Below are positions 45,289 through 54,029 of a DNA stretch of 64,000 bases, in pieces. Location: contig JAFAGM010000142.1 of the NCBI GenBank assembly GCA_023422775.1, positions 124,001 to 188,000 of the forward strand. Direction: 5' to 3'. Origin of the DNA: Pseudomonadota bacterium (GTDB lineage Bacteria > Pseudomonadota > Alphaproteobacteria > Rhizobiales > Xanthobacteraceae). Position numbers and translations under genes: made by a program. Position 1 is the stretch's first letter; the number at the start of each line of letters is the position of its first letter. Under the pieces are notes generated by a model that was not told the origin of the DNA, searched no databases, and saw nothing but the letters and a program-made list of their open reading frames with translations.

Positions 45289-46296
45289 TTAGCTGCCGGG
45301 CGGTCGACGCACGACGCAGCGAAAGCCGATGTGACAGGTGGAAGAATCGATCGTTTCGCCCTGACGGGCCGACGGCCGGTAGCGCAGGCAGTAATTCGGA
45401 GCGCAGAGATGCGAGCCGCCCTTCACCACGCGGCGCGTCGATCGGTCATCGCCAGCGGTCGGATGGCAACAGGATTGCGGCGGCTGGTCAGGCACCGCGT
45501 CATAAGGGCTCGACGTCCATTCCCAGACGTTGCCGACCATGTCGAACAGGCCGTAGCCATTGGCCGGAAACGCATCGACCGGCGAAGTACCCTCGTATCC
45601 ATCCTCGGCGAGATTTTCGTACGGAAACTGGCCTTGCCAGGTGTTGGCGAGAAAGCGCCCTTCGGGATTGGCGGCATCGCCCCATGAGTAGGCCTTGCCT
45701 TCGAGGCCGCCGCGGGCGGCAAACTCCCATTCCGCCTCGGTCGGCAATTCCTTGCCGCACCAGGTGGCATAAGCGAGCGCGTCCTCATGCGCGACGTGCA
45801 CGACAGGATGATCATCGCGACCGGCAATCGAACTTCCCGGCCCCTGCGGATGCCGCCAGTCCGCGCCGGGGCAATATTCCCACCACGCGAGATTGTTGCG
45901 CAGGCTGACGGGGCGGTCCGGTTTGACGAACACCAGCGACCCCGGCACCAGCAGTGCGGGGTCTGCATCCGGGTACATCGCCGGATTCGGCGGACGCTCA
46001 GAGTAAGTGACGTAGCCGGTTGCCTCGACGAACTTGCGAAACTCAGCATTGGTGACGGGATAGACGTCGATCCAGAAACCCTCGACGAACTCCGGGCGAA
46101 CCGGACGTTCCTCCCGATAGAAGCTGTTGGAGCCCATCAGGAAGCTGCCGCCCGGGATCCAGTTCATGGATTCCGGCTTGACCTCTTCCGGCCTGAGGCT
46201 CGCATTGGCATCGCCGGAAGCAGAGCAACAGCCCTGCCCCCGGCGGTTGCCGGCTGCACCATGCGCGATCGTTGCCGCTCTCGTCGGTGCAGTCAT
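45289..46296 (-). CDS. Formylglycine-generating enzyme (sulfatase-activating)
   Basis: A 335-residue FGE-sulfatase-fold protein. It converts the active-site cysteine of a sulfatase to formylglycine. MNWIPGGSFLMGSN near residue 44, PTEAEWEFAARGG near 185, GNVWEWTSS near 255 and GFRCVVRRP at the end are family motifs. The catalytic, Cu-binding cysteines are present as CAPNYC (Cys298 and Cys303). No signal peptide is seen. It starts five bases after the sulfatase stop. The ATG at 46296 is the best start; longer in-frame extensions overlap the sulfatase. Confidence 0.93.
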   Translation of the reverse strand: MTAPTRAATIAHGAAGNRRGQGCCSASGDANASLRPEEVKPESMNWIPGGSFLMGSNSFYREERPVRPEFVEGFWIDVYPVTNAEFRKFVEATGYVTYSERPPNPAMYPDADPALLVPGSLVFVKPDRPVSLRNNLAWWEYCPGADWRHPQGPGSSIAGRDDHPVVHVAHEDALAYATWCGKELPTEAEWEFAARGGLEGKAYSWGDAANPEGRFLANTWQGQFPYENLAEDGYEGTSPVDAFPANGYGLFDMVGNVWEWTSSPYDAVPDQPPQSCCHPTAGDDRSTRRVVKGGSHLCAPNYCLRYRPSARQGETIDSSTCHIGFRCVVRRPPGS

Positions 46297-46301
46297 CGCG
46301 T

Positions 46302-47669
46302 TCAGGCCTTTTCGTATCGCTTGGGAACGAAGTCGAGCGCGGCACCGGGCGGAATCAGCTGCTCCTTCTTCGCGCTCTCCTCGAATTCCCTGACGATGCG
46401 CTGGGCGTGCTGCATCACCCACCAGCGCACGTAGCGCTGGTTGACAGCCTCACGCTCCTTCGGGTCCTCCTGGAGGTGCGTGATGCGGGCGAAGCCGAGC
46501 GCCAACTCAGGGTCATGGAAGTGCTGCTGCCGCTTGAAGTTGATCTTGAAGTCCTTCCATTTCACCGCGTGCAGTTCGTCCTTGAGCCAGACGATGCAGG
46601 ACTCGCGGTTGGAGGTCGGCTGCTTGCCGAGGAAGAACGGGGTCTGGTCGACGCCATCGATCAGACGGTCCGCCGGAGGCTTGCAACCGGTCATGGCCAG
46701 CAGCGTGGTGAACATGTCGGTGACATGGACCATCTCGTTGCTCTCGATGCCCGCCGGAATCCGGTTCGGCCAGCGGATCAGCAGCGGCGTGCGGATGCCG
46801 CCTTCCGCCGAGCTGAAATAGGAGCCGTCGAAGAAGCCGCCGGTGCCGCGTCCGGCCAGGTGGTCCTCGGCGCCGTTGTCGCCGCACATCACGACGATGG
46901 TGTTGTCGGCCACGCCGAGTTCGTCGAGCTTGTCTAGCAGCACGCCGAAGTCATGGTCGAGCATCAGGAGGCAGTCGCCCCAGTCGCCATTGGTGCTCTT
47001 GCCGACGAATTCGTCGCGCGGGCTCATCGGGAAGTGCATCAGCGAGTGGTTGAAGTAGCAGTAGAACGGCTTGTCCGCCTTGACCGACTTTTCCATGAAC
47101 TTGATGGCCCGCTTCTGGTACTCCAGGTCGCAGGTCTTCTTGGTTTCCATGGTGAGTTGCTCGTCCTTGAGCGGCCACGCGCCCTTGCCCTTGACGCCCT
47201 CATGCATGTGCGAATAGCCGTCGCGTTCCGCGACGTAATGCGGGTCGGTCAGCCACATGCACTCGTCATAGGTGCGCAAGGGGCCGTACCATTCGTCAAA
47301 ACCGTGATCGGTCGGGAAACGTCCGTCCTCGGCGCCGATGTGCCACTTGCCGTAGATCGAGGTCGCGTAGCCGGCGTCCGACAGGATCGAGCCGATGGTG
47401 CGTTCCCACTTGACGATGCCGCCGCCATTGCCGCCGAGCGCGATGGTGTGGTTGCCCGAGCGGATCGGGAAGCGTCCGGTCATCAGCGCCGAGCGGGTCG
47501 GCGTGCATTGCGGCTCGACGACGTAATGCGTCAGCTTGACGCCTTGCTTGGCGAATGCGTCCATGCGCCTGGTGTCGGCGCCGCGCAGAATGCCGCCGCC
47601 GTAACAACCGAGTTCGCCCATGCCGAGGTTGTCGACGTGAAAAAACAGGATGTTTGGTTTCCTTGCCAT
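46302..47669 (-). CDS. Cytosolic Cys-type sulfatase (arylsulfatase family)
   Basis: A 455-residue sulfatase. The active-site motif CTPTR with Cys55 is the formylglycine site. Metal ligands are suggested by HVDNLGMGELGCYGG near residue 11 (an Asn replaces the usual second Asp) and CGDNGAED near 265. It starts MARKPNILFFHVD with no signal peptide, so it works in the cytoplasm on imported sulfate esters. The activating enzyme is encoded next, and a sulfonate-type importer just upstream. Confidence 0.93.
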   Translation of the reverse strand: MARKPNILFFHVDNLGMGELGCYGGGILRGADTRRMDAFAKQGVKLTHYVVEPQCTPTRSALMTGRFPIRSGNHTIALGGNGGGIVKWERTIGSILSDAGYATSIYGKWHIGAEDGRFPTDHGFDEWYGPLRTYDECMWLTDPHYVAERDGYSHMHEGVKGKGAWPLKDEQLTMETKKTCDLEYQKRAIKFMEKSVKADKPFYCYFNHSLMHFPMSPRDEFVGKSTNGDWGDCLLMLDHDFGVLLDKLDELGVADNTIVVMCGDNGAEDHLAGRGTGGFFDGSYFSSAEGGIRTPLLIRWPNRIPAGIESNEMVHVTDMFTTLLAMTGCKPPADRLIDGVDQTPFFLGKQPTSNRESCIVWLKDELHAVKWKDFKINFKRQQHFHDPELALGFARITHLQEDPKEREAVNQRYVRWWVMQHAQRIVREFEESAKKEQLIPPGAALDFVPKRYEKA

Positions 47670-47799
47670 TGAATTCTCCGTTCTTTGATGCAGGCGCAAG
47701 CCGTCGTTGACGCGCGCCTGATCGCGTCTCACATTGAGAGCTGTGGTTGATTGCTGTGTGTTCTCGCGCCTGTACGGCGGCGACGTTCGGAAATTGAGT

Positions 47800-48672
47800 T
47801 TAGAAGATTTCGCCTACTCCTTTCGGTCCCACTTTCATTCCGAAGCCCGACAGGCCTCGATCCCTGATCTCCGGCGCCATGGCCGCGAGCGACTCTTCGC
47901 GAATGAGGCCCTTGAGCTCCTGCACCAGGTTCATGAACTCCGGCGTGTCGGTCATCTCGGCGCGGCGCGGACGCGGCAGCGGCACCTTGATCTCGGCCTT
48001 GATGCGTCCCGGCCGCGCGGTCATGACGTAGATGCGGTCGGACAGGAAAATCGATTCCTCGATGTCATGGGTGATGAACAGCACCGAGATCTTGAACTGC
48101 TGCCAGATGTTGGTGAGGATCTCCTGCATCACGACCCGTGTCTGGGTGTCGAGTGCGCCGAACGGCTCGTCCATCAGCAGCACCTGCGGGCTGGTCGCCA
48201 GCGCGCGAACGATGCCGATACGCTGCTTCATGCCGCCGGAAAGCTGGTCCGGGTAATGGTTCTCGAACGACAGCAGACCGGCGAGGTCGAGCAGCGCCCG
48301 CGCCGTCGTGTTACGCTTGCCGACATCGACACCGGCCATCTTGAGGCCGAACTCGACGTTCTTGCGAACCGACAGCCACGGAAACAGCGAGTATTGCTGG
48401 AACACGACGCCGCGGTCCGAGCCGGGCTTGGTGATCGCCTTGCCGTCGAGCGTGGCCTCGCCGCTGGTCGGCTTGACGAAGCCGGCCACGATGCTGAGCA
48501 GGGTCGACTTGCCGCAGCCGGAGGGGCCGATCAGGGAGACGAACTCGCCGGGCTGGACATTGAGCGAGACACCATCGACGGCCACGACCTTGTTGTCGTT
48601 GGCGCCGAACACCACGCCCATATCACGTACGTCGATAAAGCCCTTCTGGGTTTCAGCCATTGCCATTGTCAT
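47800..48672 (-). CDS. ABC transporter ATP-binding protein (nitrate/sulfonate/taurine type)
   Basis: A 290-residue ATPase; GGAGGAAAGCG before the ATG at 48672 decides the start. Walker A is GPSGCGKST near residue 43, signature LSGGMKQR near 140 and Walker B VLLMDEPFGALD near 160. The ATG overlaps the permease stop (ATGA). It energises the importer encoded upstream. The 130 bases to the sulfatase gene hold no visible terminator. Confidence 0.93.
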   Translation of the reverse strand: MTMAMAETQKGFIDVRDMGVVFGANDNKVVAVDGVSLNVQPGEFVSLIGPSGCGKSTLLSIVAGFVKPTSGEATLDGKAITKPGSDRGVVFQQYSLFPWLSVRKNVEFGLKMAGVDVGKRNTTARALLDLAGLLSFENHYPDQLSGGMKQRIGIVRALATSPQVLLMDEPFGALDTQTRVVMQEILTNIWQQFKISVLFITHDIEESIFLSDRIYVMTARPGRIKAEIKVPLPRPRRAEMTDTPEFMNLVQELKGLIREESLAAMAPEIRDRGLSGFGMKVGPKGVGEIF

Positions 48673-49646
48673 CGCTTTCCTCCGGGCGCAAATGCCAGCC
48701 AGGGCATCAGGAGATTGCCGACCATTCGGATGATGCCGCTGCAGGCCAATCCAAGAAAACCGATCGTGATCATGCCGAGCGCGATCGCGGGGTAGTCGAC
48801 CAGCGAGTAGGCTTCCCAGGTGAAGTAGCCGACACCGAACTGGCCCGAGATCATCTCGGCCGCGATCAGGGACACCCACGCCACCCCCATGCCGACGGCA
48901 AGGCCGGTGAAGATGTGCGGCAGCGAGCCGGGCAGGATCACGTTCAGGAACAGCCGGAGTTCACTCGCGCCGAGGCATCGCGCCGCCCGGAGCAACACCC
49001 CGTCGAGCGAATGCACGCCGTGGATGGTGTTGAGCAGGATCGGAAAGAAGGCGCCGATGAAGGTGATGAAGACGATACTGGCCTCGTTGTTCGGCCACAG
49101 CATGATCGACATCGGAACCCAGGCAATCGCCGGGATCGGCCGCAGCACCTCGACCACAGGCATGAACAGGTCGCGGACGCGCTGGTATTTTCCAATGGCA
49201 AGTCCCATCGGCACGCCGATGGCCATCGCGATGAAGAAGCCGAGCAGGATACGCCGGACGCTGATGGCGATGTTGACGAGGTACTTGTTGGAGAGCCCGA
49301 CCTGCGTCAGCTGCTGAAACACCTCGTACGGCGTCGGAACGTTCTTGAAGCGAATGTAGAACTCAAGCCGGTATTTGGTCCCGAGATACCAGAACAGGAA
49401 CAGCGCCCCGAGCGAGATGCAGGCAAGGGCTGCGGTGATGATCCGCTCGCGGGTGATCTTCGCCAGCAGGCCCCTCGCCACCTTGGTGAGCGAAACCGTA
49501 GGAACGAACTCCGGCTCCGGCGCCGCCGGTTTCGACGGCGCGGCAGGGGCTTCCGCTGCGGGAGAGCGCACGACCGCCGGCGCCGGCTCGGGATGCTTGT
49601 CGGCCATCGGGAGCGTCACAATCTTCGCGCCTGCCAGGCTGCCCAT
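48669..49646 (-). CDS. ABC transporter permease (SsuC/TauC type)
   Basis: A 325-residue permease. Residues 1-60 are a Pro/Ala-rich cytoplasmic extension, longer than usual for the family; six membrane segments follow. The EAA-type loop is LLRAARCLGASELRLFLNVI near 215. It works with the binding protein and ATPase encoded on each side. Confidence 0.92.
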   Translation of the reverse strand: MGSLAGAKIVTLPMADKHPEPAPAVVRSPAAEAPAAPSKPAAPEPEFVPTVSLTKVARGLLAKITRERIITAALACISLGALFLFWYLGTKYRLEFYIRFKNVPTPYEVFQQLTQVGLSNKYLVNIAISVRRILLGFFIAMAIGVPMGLAIGKYQRVRDLFMPVVEVLRPIPAIAWVPMSIMLWPNNEASIVFITFIGAFFPILLNTIHGVHSLDGVLLRAARCLGASELRLFLNVILPGSLPHIFTGLAVGMGVAWVSLIAAEMISGQFGVGYFTWEAYSLVDYPAIALGMITIGFLGLACSGIIRMVGNLLMPWLAFAPGGKR

Positions 49647-49655
49647 TGCTGCCTC

Positions 49656-51092
49656 CTATTGTCCGACGTTGATGGCGCCGAGCACCTCGGCGTAGGTCGC
49701 AAGCTTGCCGCCGTTCTTCGCCGCATAGTCTTCCGCATCCTTCTTGAGCAGGAACGGCACCACATCAGGCTTCTTCGGATCGCTTCCGCCGACGGAATAG
49801 AACGCGGCGTCGGCGAAGACCTTGATGCCGAGCTGGTGATCGACCAGATAGACGGCGTTGAACTTCTTGCCCTCGGCGCCGTACTTCTTCACGCCGAGCA
49901 GCGTGCAAACCGGCGAACTGAACGGCACGATATCGCCGCCCTGGATCCAGATCTCGCCCGCTTTTTTGGGATCGTTGACCGCGGCATTGCAGACCGGATC
50001 GGTACCCGTCACGTTGTAGGTGTCGAACGAGGCAAGCTGCTTGTCGTAGTCCAGCCCCTTGTCCTTGAAGACCTGTCGAACGTACTTGTCGTTGACCCAT
50101 GCGCCGATGTTCAGCTCCTTGATCATGTTCAGCTTCTGCAGGATGGCGTAGTTGCTTCCGATCGATTCGACCCATTTCGGCTTGATCGTCGGATCCAGCG
50201 TGTGCACGCCGCCAGGCCCGAGGAAGATGTAGACCACTTCCTTGTTGATCCTGGTCCACTCCTCGATCTTCTCGGCGGCGAACTTGGGATTCCTGCGCAT
50301 CCAGTCGTTGGCTTCCATCAACGCGTTGATGTAGGCCACCACGATCTCCGGATACTTCTCGCCGAAATCCTTGCGCACGACGACGCCATGGAAGGTCGGA
50401 GTCCCGGTCTCGGCGCCGTCATAGATCTTGCGGGCAAAGCCCTTGAACGGCAGCAGTTCGGCGAACGGCACGAAATCGCCGTGCGCGTCGATGCGCTTTT
50501 CCTGCAGGTTGGTGCTGCCGACTTCCGGTGACTGCGAAACGAGGTTCCAGAAATCCGGCGGCAGCCCCTTCTTCTGCAGCGACGTCAGCATCATGCCGTG
50601 CGCGGCCGATCCGAACGGCACCGACACGTTCTTGCCCTTGAGATCGGCCAGTTCGTAGAACGGCGAGTCCTTGTGGACCACGATGCCGTTGCCGCCGCCG
50701 ACGGCGTTGTAGGCGATGATGGCGACGAGTTGGGTTTCGTTCTTCGTGGCCTGCCCCGTGGCACCATTCACCATCAGCGGATAGTCGCCCATCATGCCGA
50801 TCTGGATGTTGTTGGCCATCATGCCGTTGGTGATCGGCGGGCCCGAAGTCGCGTTCTGCCAGCTCAGCTTGTACTGGATGTCCTTGTACTTGCCGGTCTT
50901 CGGCAGGTGCTTTTCGAGCAGGCCAAGCTCCTTGAGAACGACGCCACCCGTCACCGTGTTGGTGGTCGTGTTCTGGGTGCCGATGCCGATTTCGAGGGTC
51001 TCCGCGCCCGCCGCTGCAGGCACGAAGCCGATGGCTGCCGCAACGAGCAAGGGAAGGAAGCCAGGGAGTTTTGACGCAGGGCCGACGCTCAT
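49656..51092 (-). CDS. ABC substrate-binding protein with C-terminal NosL-like domain
   Basis: A 478-residue protein; AAAGGA precedes the ATG at 51092. Residues 1-30 are a signal peptide ending AAAGA. Residues 31-355 form an NMT1/SsuA-type binding domain (ETLEIGIGTQNTTTNTVTGG, MMANNIQIGMMGDYPL). Residues 363-478 are extra: TDPVCNAAVNDP with Cys368, SSPVC with Cys396, AVYLVDHQLGIKVFADAAFY and VVPFLLKKDAEDYAAKNGG are like NosL copper-binding lipoproteins. Normal SsuA/TauA proteins end near 320 residues. It probably captures a sulfate ester or sulfonate in the periplasm. Confidence 0.85.
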   Translation of the reverse strand: MSVGPASKLPGFLPLLVAAAIGFVPAAAGAETLEIGIGTQNTTTNTVTGGVVLKELGLLEKHLPKTGKYKDIQYKLSWQNATSGPPITNGMMANNIQIGMMGDYPLMVNGATGQATKNETQLVAIIAYNAVGGGNGIVVHKDSPFYELADLKGKNVSVPFGSAAHGMMLTSLQKKGLPPDFWNLVSQSPEVGSTNLQEKRIDAHGDFVPFAELLPFKGFARKIYDGAETGTPTFHGVVVRKDFGEKYPEIVVAYINALMEANDWMRRNPKFAAEKIEEWTRINKEVVYIFLGPGGVHTLDPTIKPKWVESIGSNYAILQKLNMIKELNIGAWVNDKYVRQVFKDKGLDYDKQLASFDTYNVTGTDPVCNAAVNDPKKAGEIWIQGGDIVPFSSPVCTLLGVKKYGAEGKKFNAVYLVDHQLGIKVFADAAFYSVGGSDPKKPDVVPFLLKKDAEDYAAKNGGKLATYAEVLGAINVGQ

Positions 51093-51530
51093 CGAACAAA
51101 TCCTTTCGAACCGAACTGTGCTGTTTGCCGCCCGCCCATGCGAAGCCTCCCTCCCGCGGTGGTCCGCGGCAGGGTTGCTCGGCACTGAGCAGGGTGACTG
51201 GATTGATGGGGTTGGTGGGGCAAGCGACATGCCGCCGGGCCCGCGACGACGCCACGCAGCAGGCTCGGTTCGCGAGCGGTGTGGTGAGCGAGAGAAGTGG
51301 GCGTCATTGCCATGCACTCGTTTGCTTCCATCGGGGGACGTCGAAACGTCCGGTGAGCAAACTCTGAACGGCGGCCTTCGATTCCGAAACGACGAACGCC
51401 TCGAACCAGCAACCTGTTGCGAAGAAACTTCCAATGCTCAAAAAATGGACAGGTTGAGCACTCGATTTGACTACTGAATGGGCGCTCCGGCTAGGAATTG
51501 GACGAACGCTCCCTCTCGGCGCGGCAATAC
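51093..51530. promoter_or_regulatory. Upstream region of the sulfatase operon
   Basis: A 438-base gap between the Crp/Fnr regulator stop and the binding-protein start. It should hold the operon promoter. The only clear element is the inverted repeat at 51435-51460. Confidence 0.5.
51435..51460. promoter_or_regulatory. Perfect inverted repeat, candidate operator
   Basis: TGCTCAA, 12 bases, TTGAGCA. It is about 345 bases upstream of the binding-protein start and 70 bases after the regulator stop. It could also be a weak terminator hairpin for the regulator gene, but no T-run follows on that strand. Confidence 0.4.
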
Positions 51531-52334
51531 TCAGGCATCGTCCGAAGCCGCGGCCTTGGCGAGCTTGCCGTCGCGGATTTCGCTCAGGAGTTCGGCGTTG
51601 CTGATCACGAGGTTGGCCCCATGCGCGTACAGGATCCCGAGCTCGGTGAATCGCTTGATGCTGACGGTGACCGATTGGCGCGTCACACCGGTCATGTGCG
51701 CGAGGTCGGCATGGGTGAACGAGGCCGCGATCAGCGTGCCCTCACGCTCCTCGACGCCGTAGAGATTCATCAGGTGCAGCAGCAATTGCGCGAGGCGCTC
51801 GGTCGGCGAACGCGTCCCGAGCATTTGGGCGAGTGCGGAATAGCATTGCCCCTTGAAGCTCAGGCCCTCGATGATGCCGATGGCGAGCGCCGGAATCGTC
51901 ATGGCCATGCGGCGCAGCACATCCCCCGGCAGATGCAGCACGGTACTGTTGACGGCAGCCATTCCGGACCAGACGTGCAGGCCCTGCTTGAAGACTTCCG
52001 GACCGCCGACGAAATTTCCGGAGTGCCAGTAGGCCAGCGTGATCTCGCGACCCGAGGGCGCGGTGTAGAAGACCTTGATCCGCCCGCTCTCGATCAGGAA
52101 GATGCCGTCCTGCGGACTGCCCTGGCTGAAGAGCTGCGCGCCGCGGTAGAGCACCCGTCGCTTTCCCGAACCCAGCACCTGGGCAATTTCGGACTCGCTC
52201 AATCCCTGGAAAAGGTACGGCGGCCCGCTCCGCTGCGCCCCCGTGTCGGTCAGCAACAGCGCGCCGAACTGCGCGGGCGCCACAGCCTTGCTTGCGCCCG
52301 ACGCCGGTTGCCGCGAGTGGTGCTTGCTGATCAT
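51531..52334 (-). CDS. Crp/Fnr family transcriptional regulator of the sulfatase operon
   Basis: A 267-residue regulator. The sensor barrel covers about 40-160 (LFSQGSPQDGIFLIESGRIKV and SGREITLAYWHSGNFVGG), and the helix-turn-helix is FTHADLAHMTGVTRQSVTVS near 209. No FNR cysteine cluster is visible; the effector is unknown. It lies directly upstream of and in the same direction as the ABC/sulfatase operon, which it probably controls. Confidence 0.87.
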   Translation of the reverse strand: MISKHHSRQPASGASKAVAPAQFGALLLTDTGAQRSGPPYLFQGLSESEIAQVLGSGKRRVLYRGAQLFSQGSPQDGIFLIESGRIKVFYTAPSGREITLAYWHSGNFVGGPEVFKQGLHVWSGMAAVNSTVLHLPGDVLRRMAMTIPALAIGIIEGLSFKGQCYSALAQMLGTRSPTERLAQLLLHLMNLYGVEEREGTLIAASFTHADLAHMTGVTRQSVTVSIKRFTELGILYAHGANLVISNAELLSEIRDGKLAKAAASDDA

Positions 52335-52594
52335 CCCGGACCACCTGGTTTACGCCGCACCGGCCGGGGCATGTGTTCCCGGCCGATATCGGCAGCACCG
52401 GAAACTGTGCAATTGGCGCGCCAGATCGACATTCAATGGCAGGGAACTGGGATATGTGTGCCCATATATCGCGGCATCGGCCCCCGCCGCTTCCCGCATC
52501 TCGTATGGCGTGCCGCTGCGACAAACTGGCCAATCCGGACCGACTTGGTTAACATCCGCGAAGACGCCCACCCCTCTCGCCGACGAGCCTTCCT

Positions 52595-53419
52595 GTGAGC
52601 AAGCCTGCAAAATCAGCCGCCAGGAGCGGCGGCAATATCTATATCGGCATCGGCGGCTGGACCTTCGAGCCGTGGCGCGGGGTGTTCTATCCGGAGAAGC
52701 TCACGCAGGCGAAGGAACTATCCTATGCCGCGTCGAAGCTGACCTCGATCGAGATCAACGGAACCTATTACGGTTCGCAGAAGCCGGAGAGCTTTCGCAA
52801 ATGGGCGCGTGAAGTGCCCGATGGTTTCGTGTTCTCGTTGAAAGGACCGCGCTTCGCCACGAACCGGCGGGTGCTGGCGGAGGCCGGCGATTCCGTAAAG
52901 CGCTTTTATGACTCGGGCGTGCTGGAACTGGGCGACCGGCTCGGCCCGGTGCTGTGGCAGTTCGCCCCGACGAAGAAGTTCGACGAGGCCGATTTCGGAA
53001 AATTTCTCGAACTGCTGCCGCGCAAGCTCGAGGGACGCGCGCTGCGTCACGTGGTCGAGGTGCGGCATGACAGTTTCTGCGTACCTGATTTCATCGCCCT
53101 GCTGCGAAAATTCGAAACACCTGTCGTGTTCGCGGAGCACGGAAAGTATCCGGCGATTGCCGACATCGCCAGCGACTTCGTCTACGCGCGACTGCAGAAG
53201 GGCAGTGACGAACTCAAGACCTGCTATCCGCCGAAGCAGCTCGACGCCTGGGCTGCGCGGTTTCAGGCCTGGGCCGCGGGCGGCGAGCCCGACGACCTGC
53301 CGCGCGTCGATGCCACCAAGCCGAAGAAGACGCCGCGTGACGTGTTCGCCTACGTGATCCACGAAGGCAAGGTACGCGCACCGGCCGGCGCGATGGAACT
53401 GATCGAGCGGGTGAAGTAA
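52595..53419 (+). CDS. DUF72 domain protein
   Basis: A 274-residue protein with GTG start. IYIGIGGWTFEPWRGVFYPE near residue 16, EINGTYYGSQKPESFRKWA near 52 and VVEVRHDSFCVPDF near 152 define the DUF72 (COG1801, TIM-barrel-like) family. The function is unknown. It is followed 24 bases later by a DUF488 gene, a frequent pairing. Confidence 0.9.
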   Translation: MSKPAKSAARSGGNIYIGIGGWTFEPWRGVFYPEKLTQAKELSYAASKLTSIEINGTYYGSQKPESFRKWAREVPDGFVFSLKGPRFATNRRVLAEAGDSVKRFYDSGVLELGDRLGPVLWQFAPTKKFDEADFGKFLELLPRKLEGRALRHVVEVRHDSFCVPDFIALLRKFETPVVFAEHGKYPAIADIASDFVYARLQKGSDELKTCYPPKQLDAWAARFQAWAAGGEPDDLPRVDATKPKKTPRDVFAYVIHEGKVRAPAGAMELIERVK

Positions 53420-53443
53420 CCGGGGCTGGCTTGGACGACTGGG

Positions 53444-53905
53444 ATGGCCCGCAGGAAGCGCCTTTTCACCATCGGTTATGAGCAGACGCCCTCCAGGGCG
53501 GTGCTCGACGAACTGGAAAACGCCGGCGTCAAGCTGCTGGTGGACGTGCGTGCGATCGCCTCCTCGCGACGGCCCGGCTTTTCCAAGAACCAGCTTGCGG
53601 CCGGCCTCGACCAGCGCGGCATCTCCTACCTGCACCTCAGGGGGCTGGGGACGCCGAAGAACGGCCGCGAGGCCGCGCGCAGCGGGAAATTCGGGCTGTT
53701 GCACGATATCTATTCGGCGCATCTGAAGACGGTGCAGGCGAGAGAGGAACTGGACGAGTTGTCGGCGCTGGTGAGAAAAGCCGGCCCGGTCTGCATTCTC
53801 TGCTACGAGCGCGACCACGCCCATTGCCACCGGCGATGGATCGCCGAGATCATCGAGGAACGCGATAACGTGAAGGTGGAGAACCTCGTGGCGCCGCAGA
53901 TGTAG
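53444..53905 (+). CDS. DUF488 domain protein
   Basis: A 153-residue protein of COG3189/DUF488. LFTIGYEQTPSRAVLDELE near residue 6, DVRAIASSRRPGFSKNQLA and the CILCYERDHAHCHRRWIAE block near 115 (Cys and His cluster) are diagnostic. No function is established that I know of; the Cys/His pattern suggests metal or nucleic acid binding. Confidence 0.9.
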   Translation: MARRKRLFTIGYEQTPSRAVLDELENAGVKLLVDVRAIASSRRPGFSKNQLAAGLDQRGISYLHLRGLGTPKNGREAARSGKFGLLHDIYSAHLKTVQAREELDELSALVRKAGPVCILCYERDHAHCHRRWIAEIIEERDNVKVENLVAPQM

Positions 53906-53911
53906 CCGGAC

Positions 53912-54020
53912 CGTCATTGCTTGCCAACGGGTCGCGCGAATGCCCGCCCGATGACAGGCTCCGCGAAGCAATCCATGTCTTTGCACGGGATAGATGGATT
54001 GCTTCGTCGCGCAATGACGG
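53912..54020. repeat. Dispersed palindromic repeat, family A, extended copy
   Basis: Begins cgtcattgcttgccaacggg, includes gaagcaatccat and atggattgcttcg, and ends gcgcaatgacgg. Like the copy at 2028 it has an insert with gggtcgcgcgaatgcccg in one arm. Confidence 0.82.
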
Positions 54021-54029
54021 CCGCTGTCG

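Noticed and set aside
48660..50531. 623-codon plus-strand frame opposite the ABC permease and binding-protein genes
   Set aside because: Antisense shadow of supported transporter genes.
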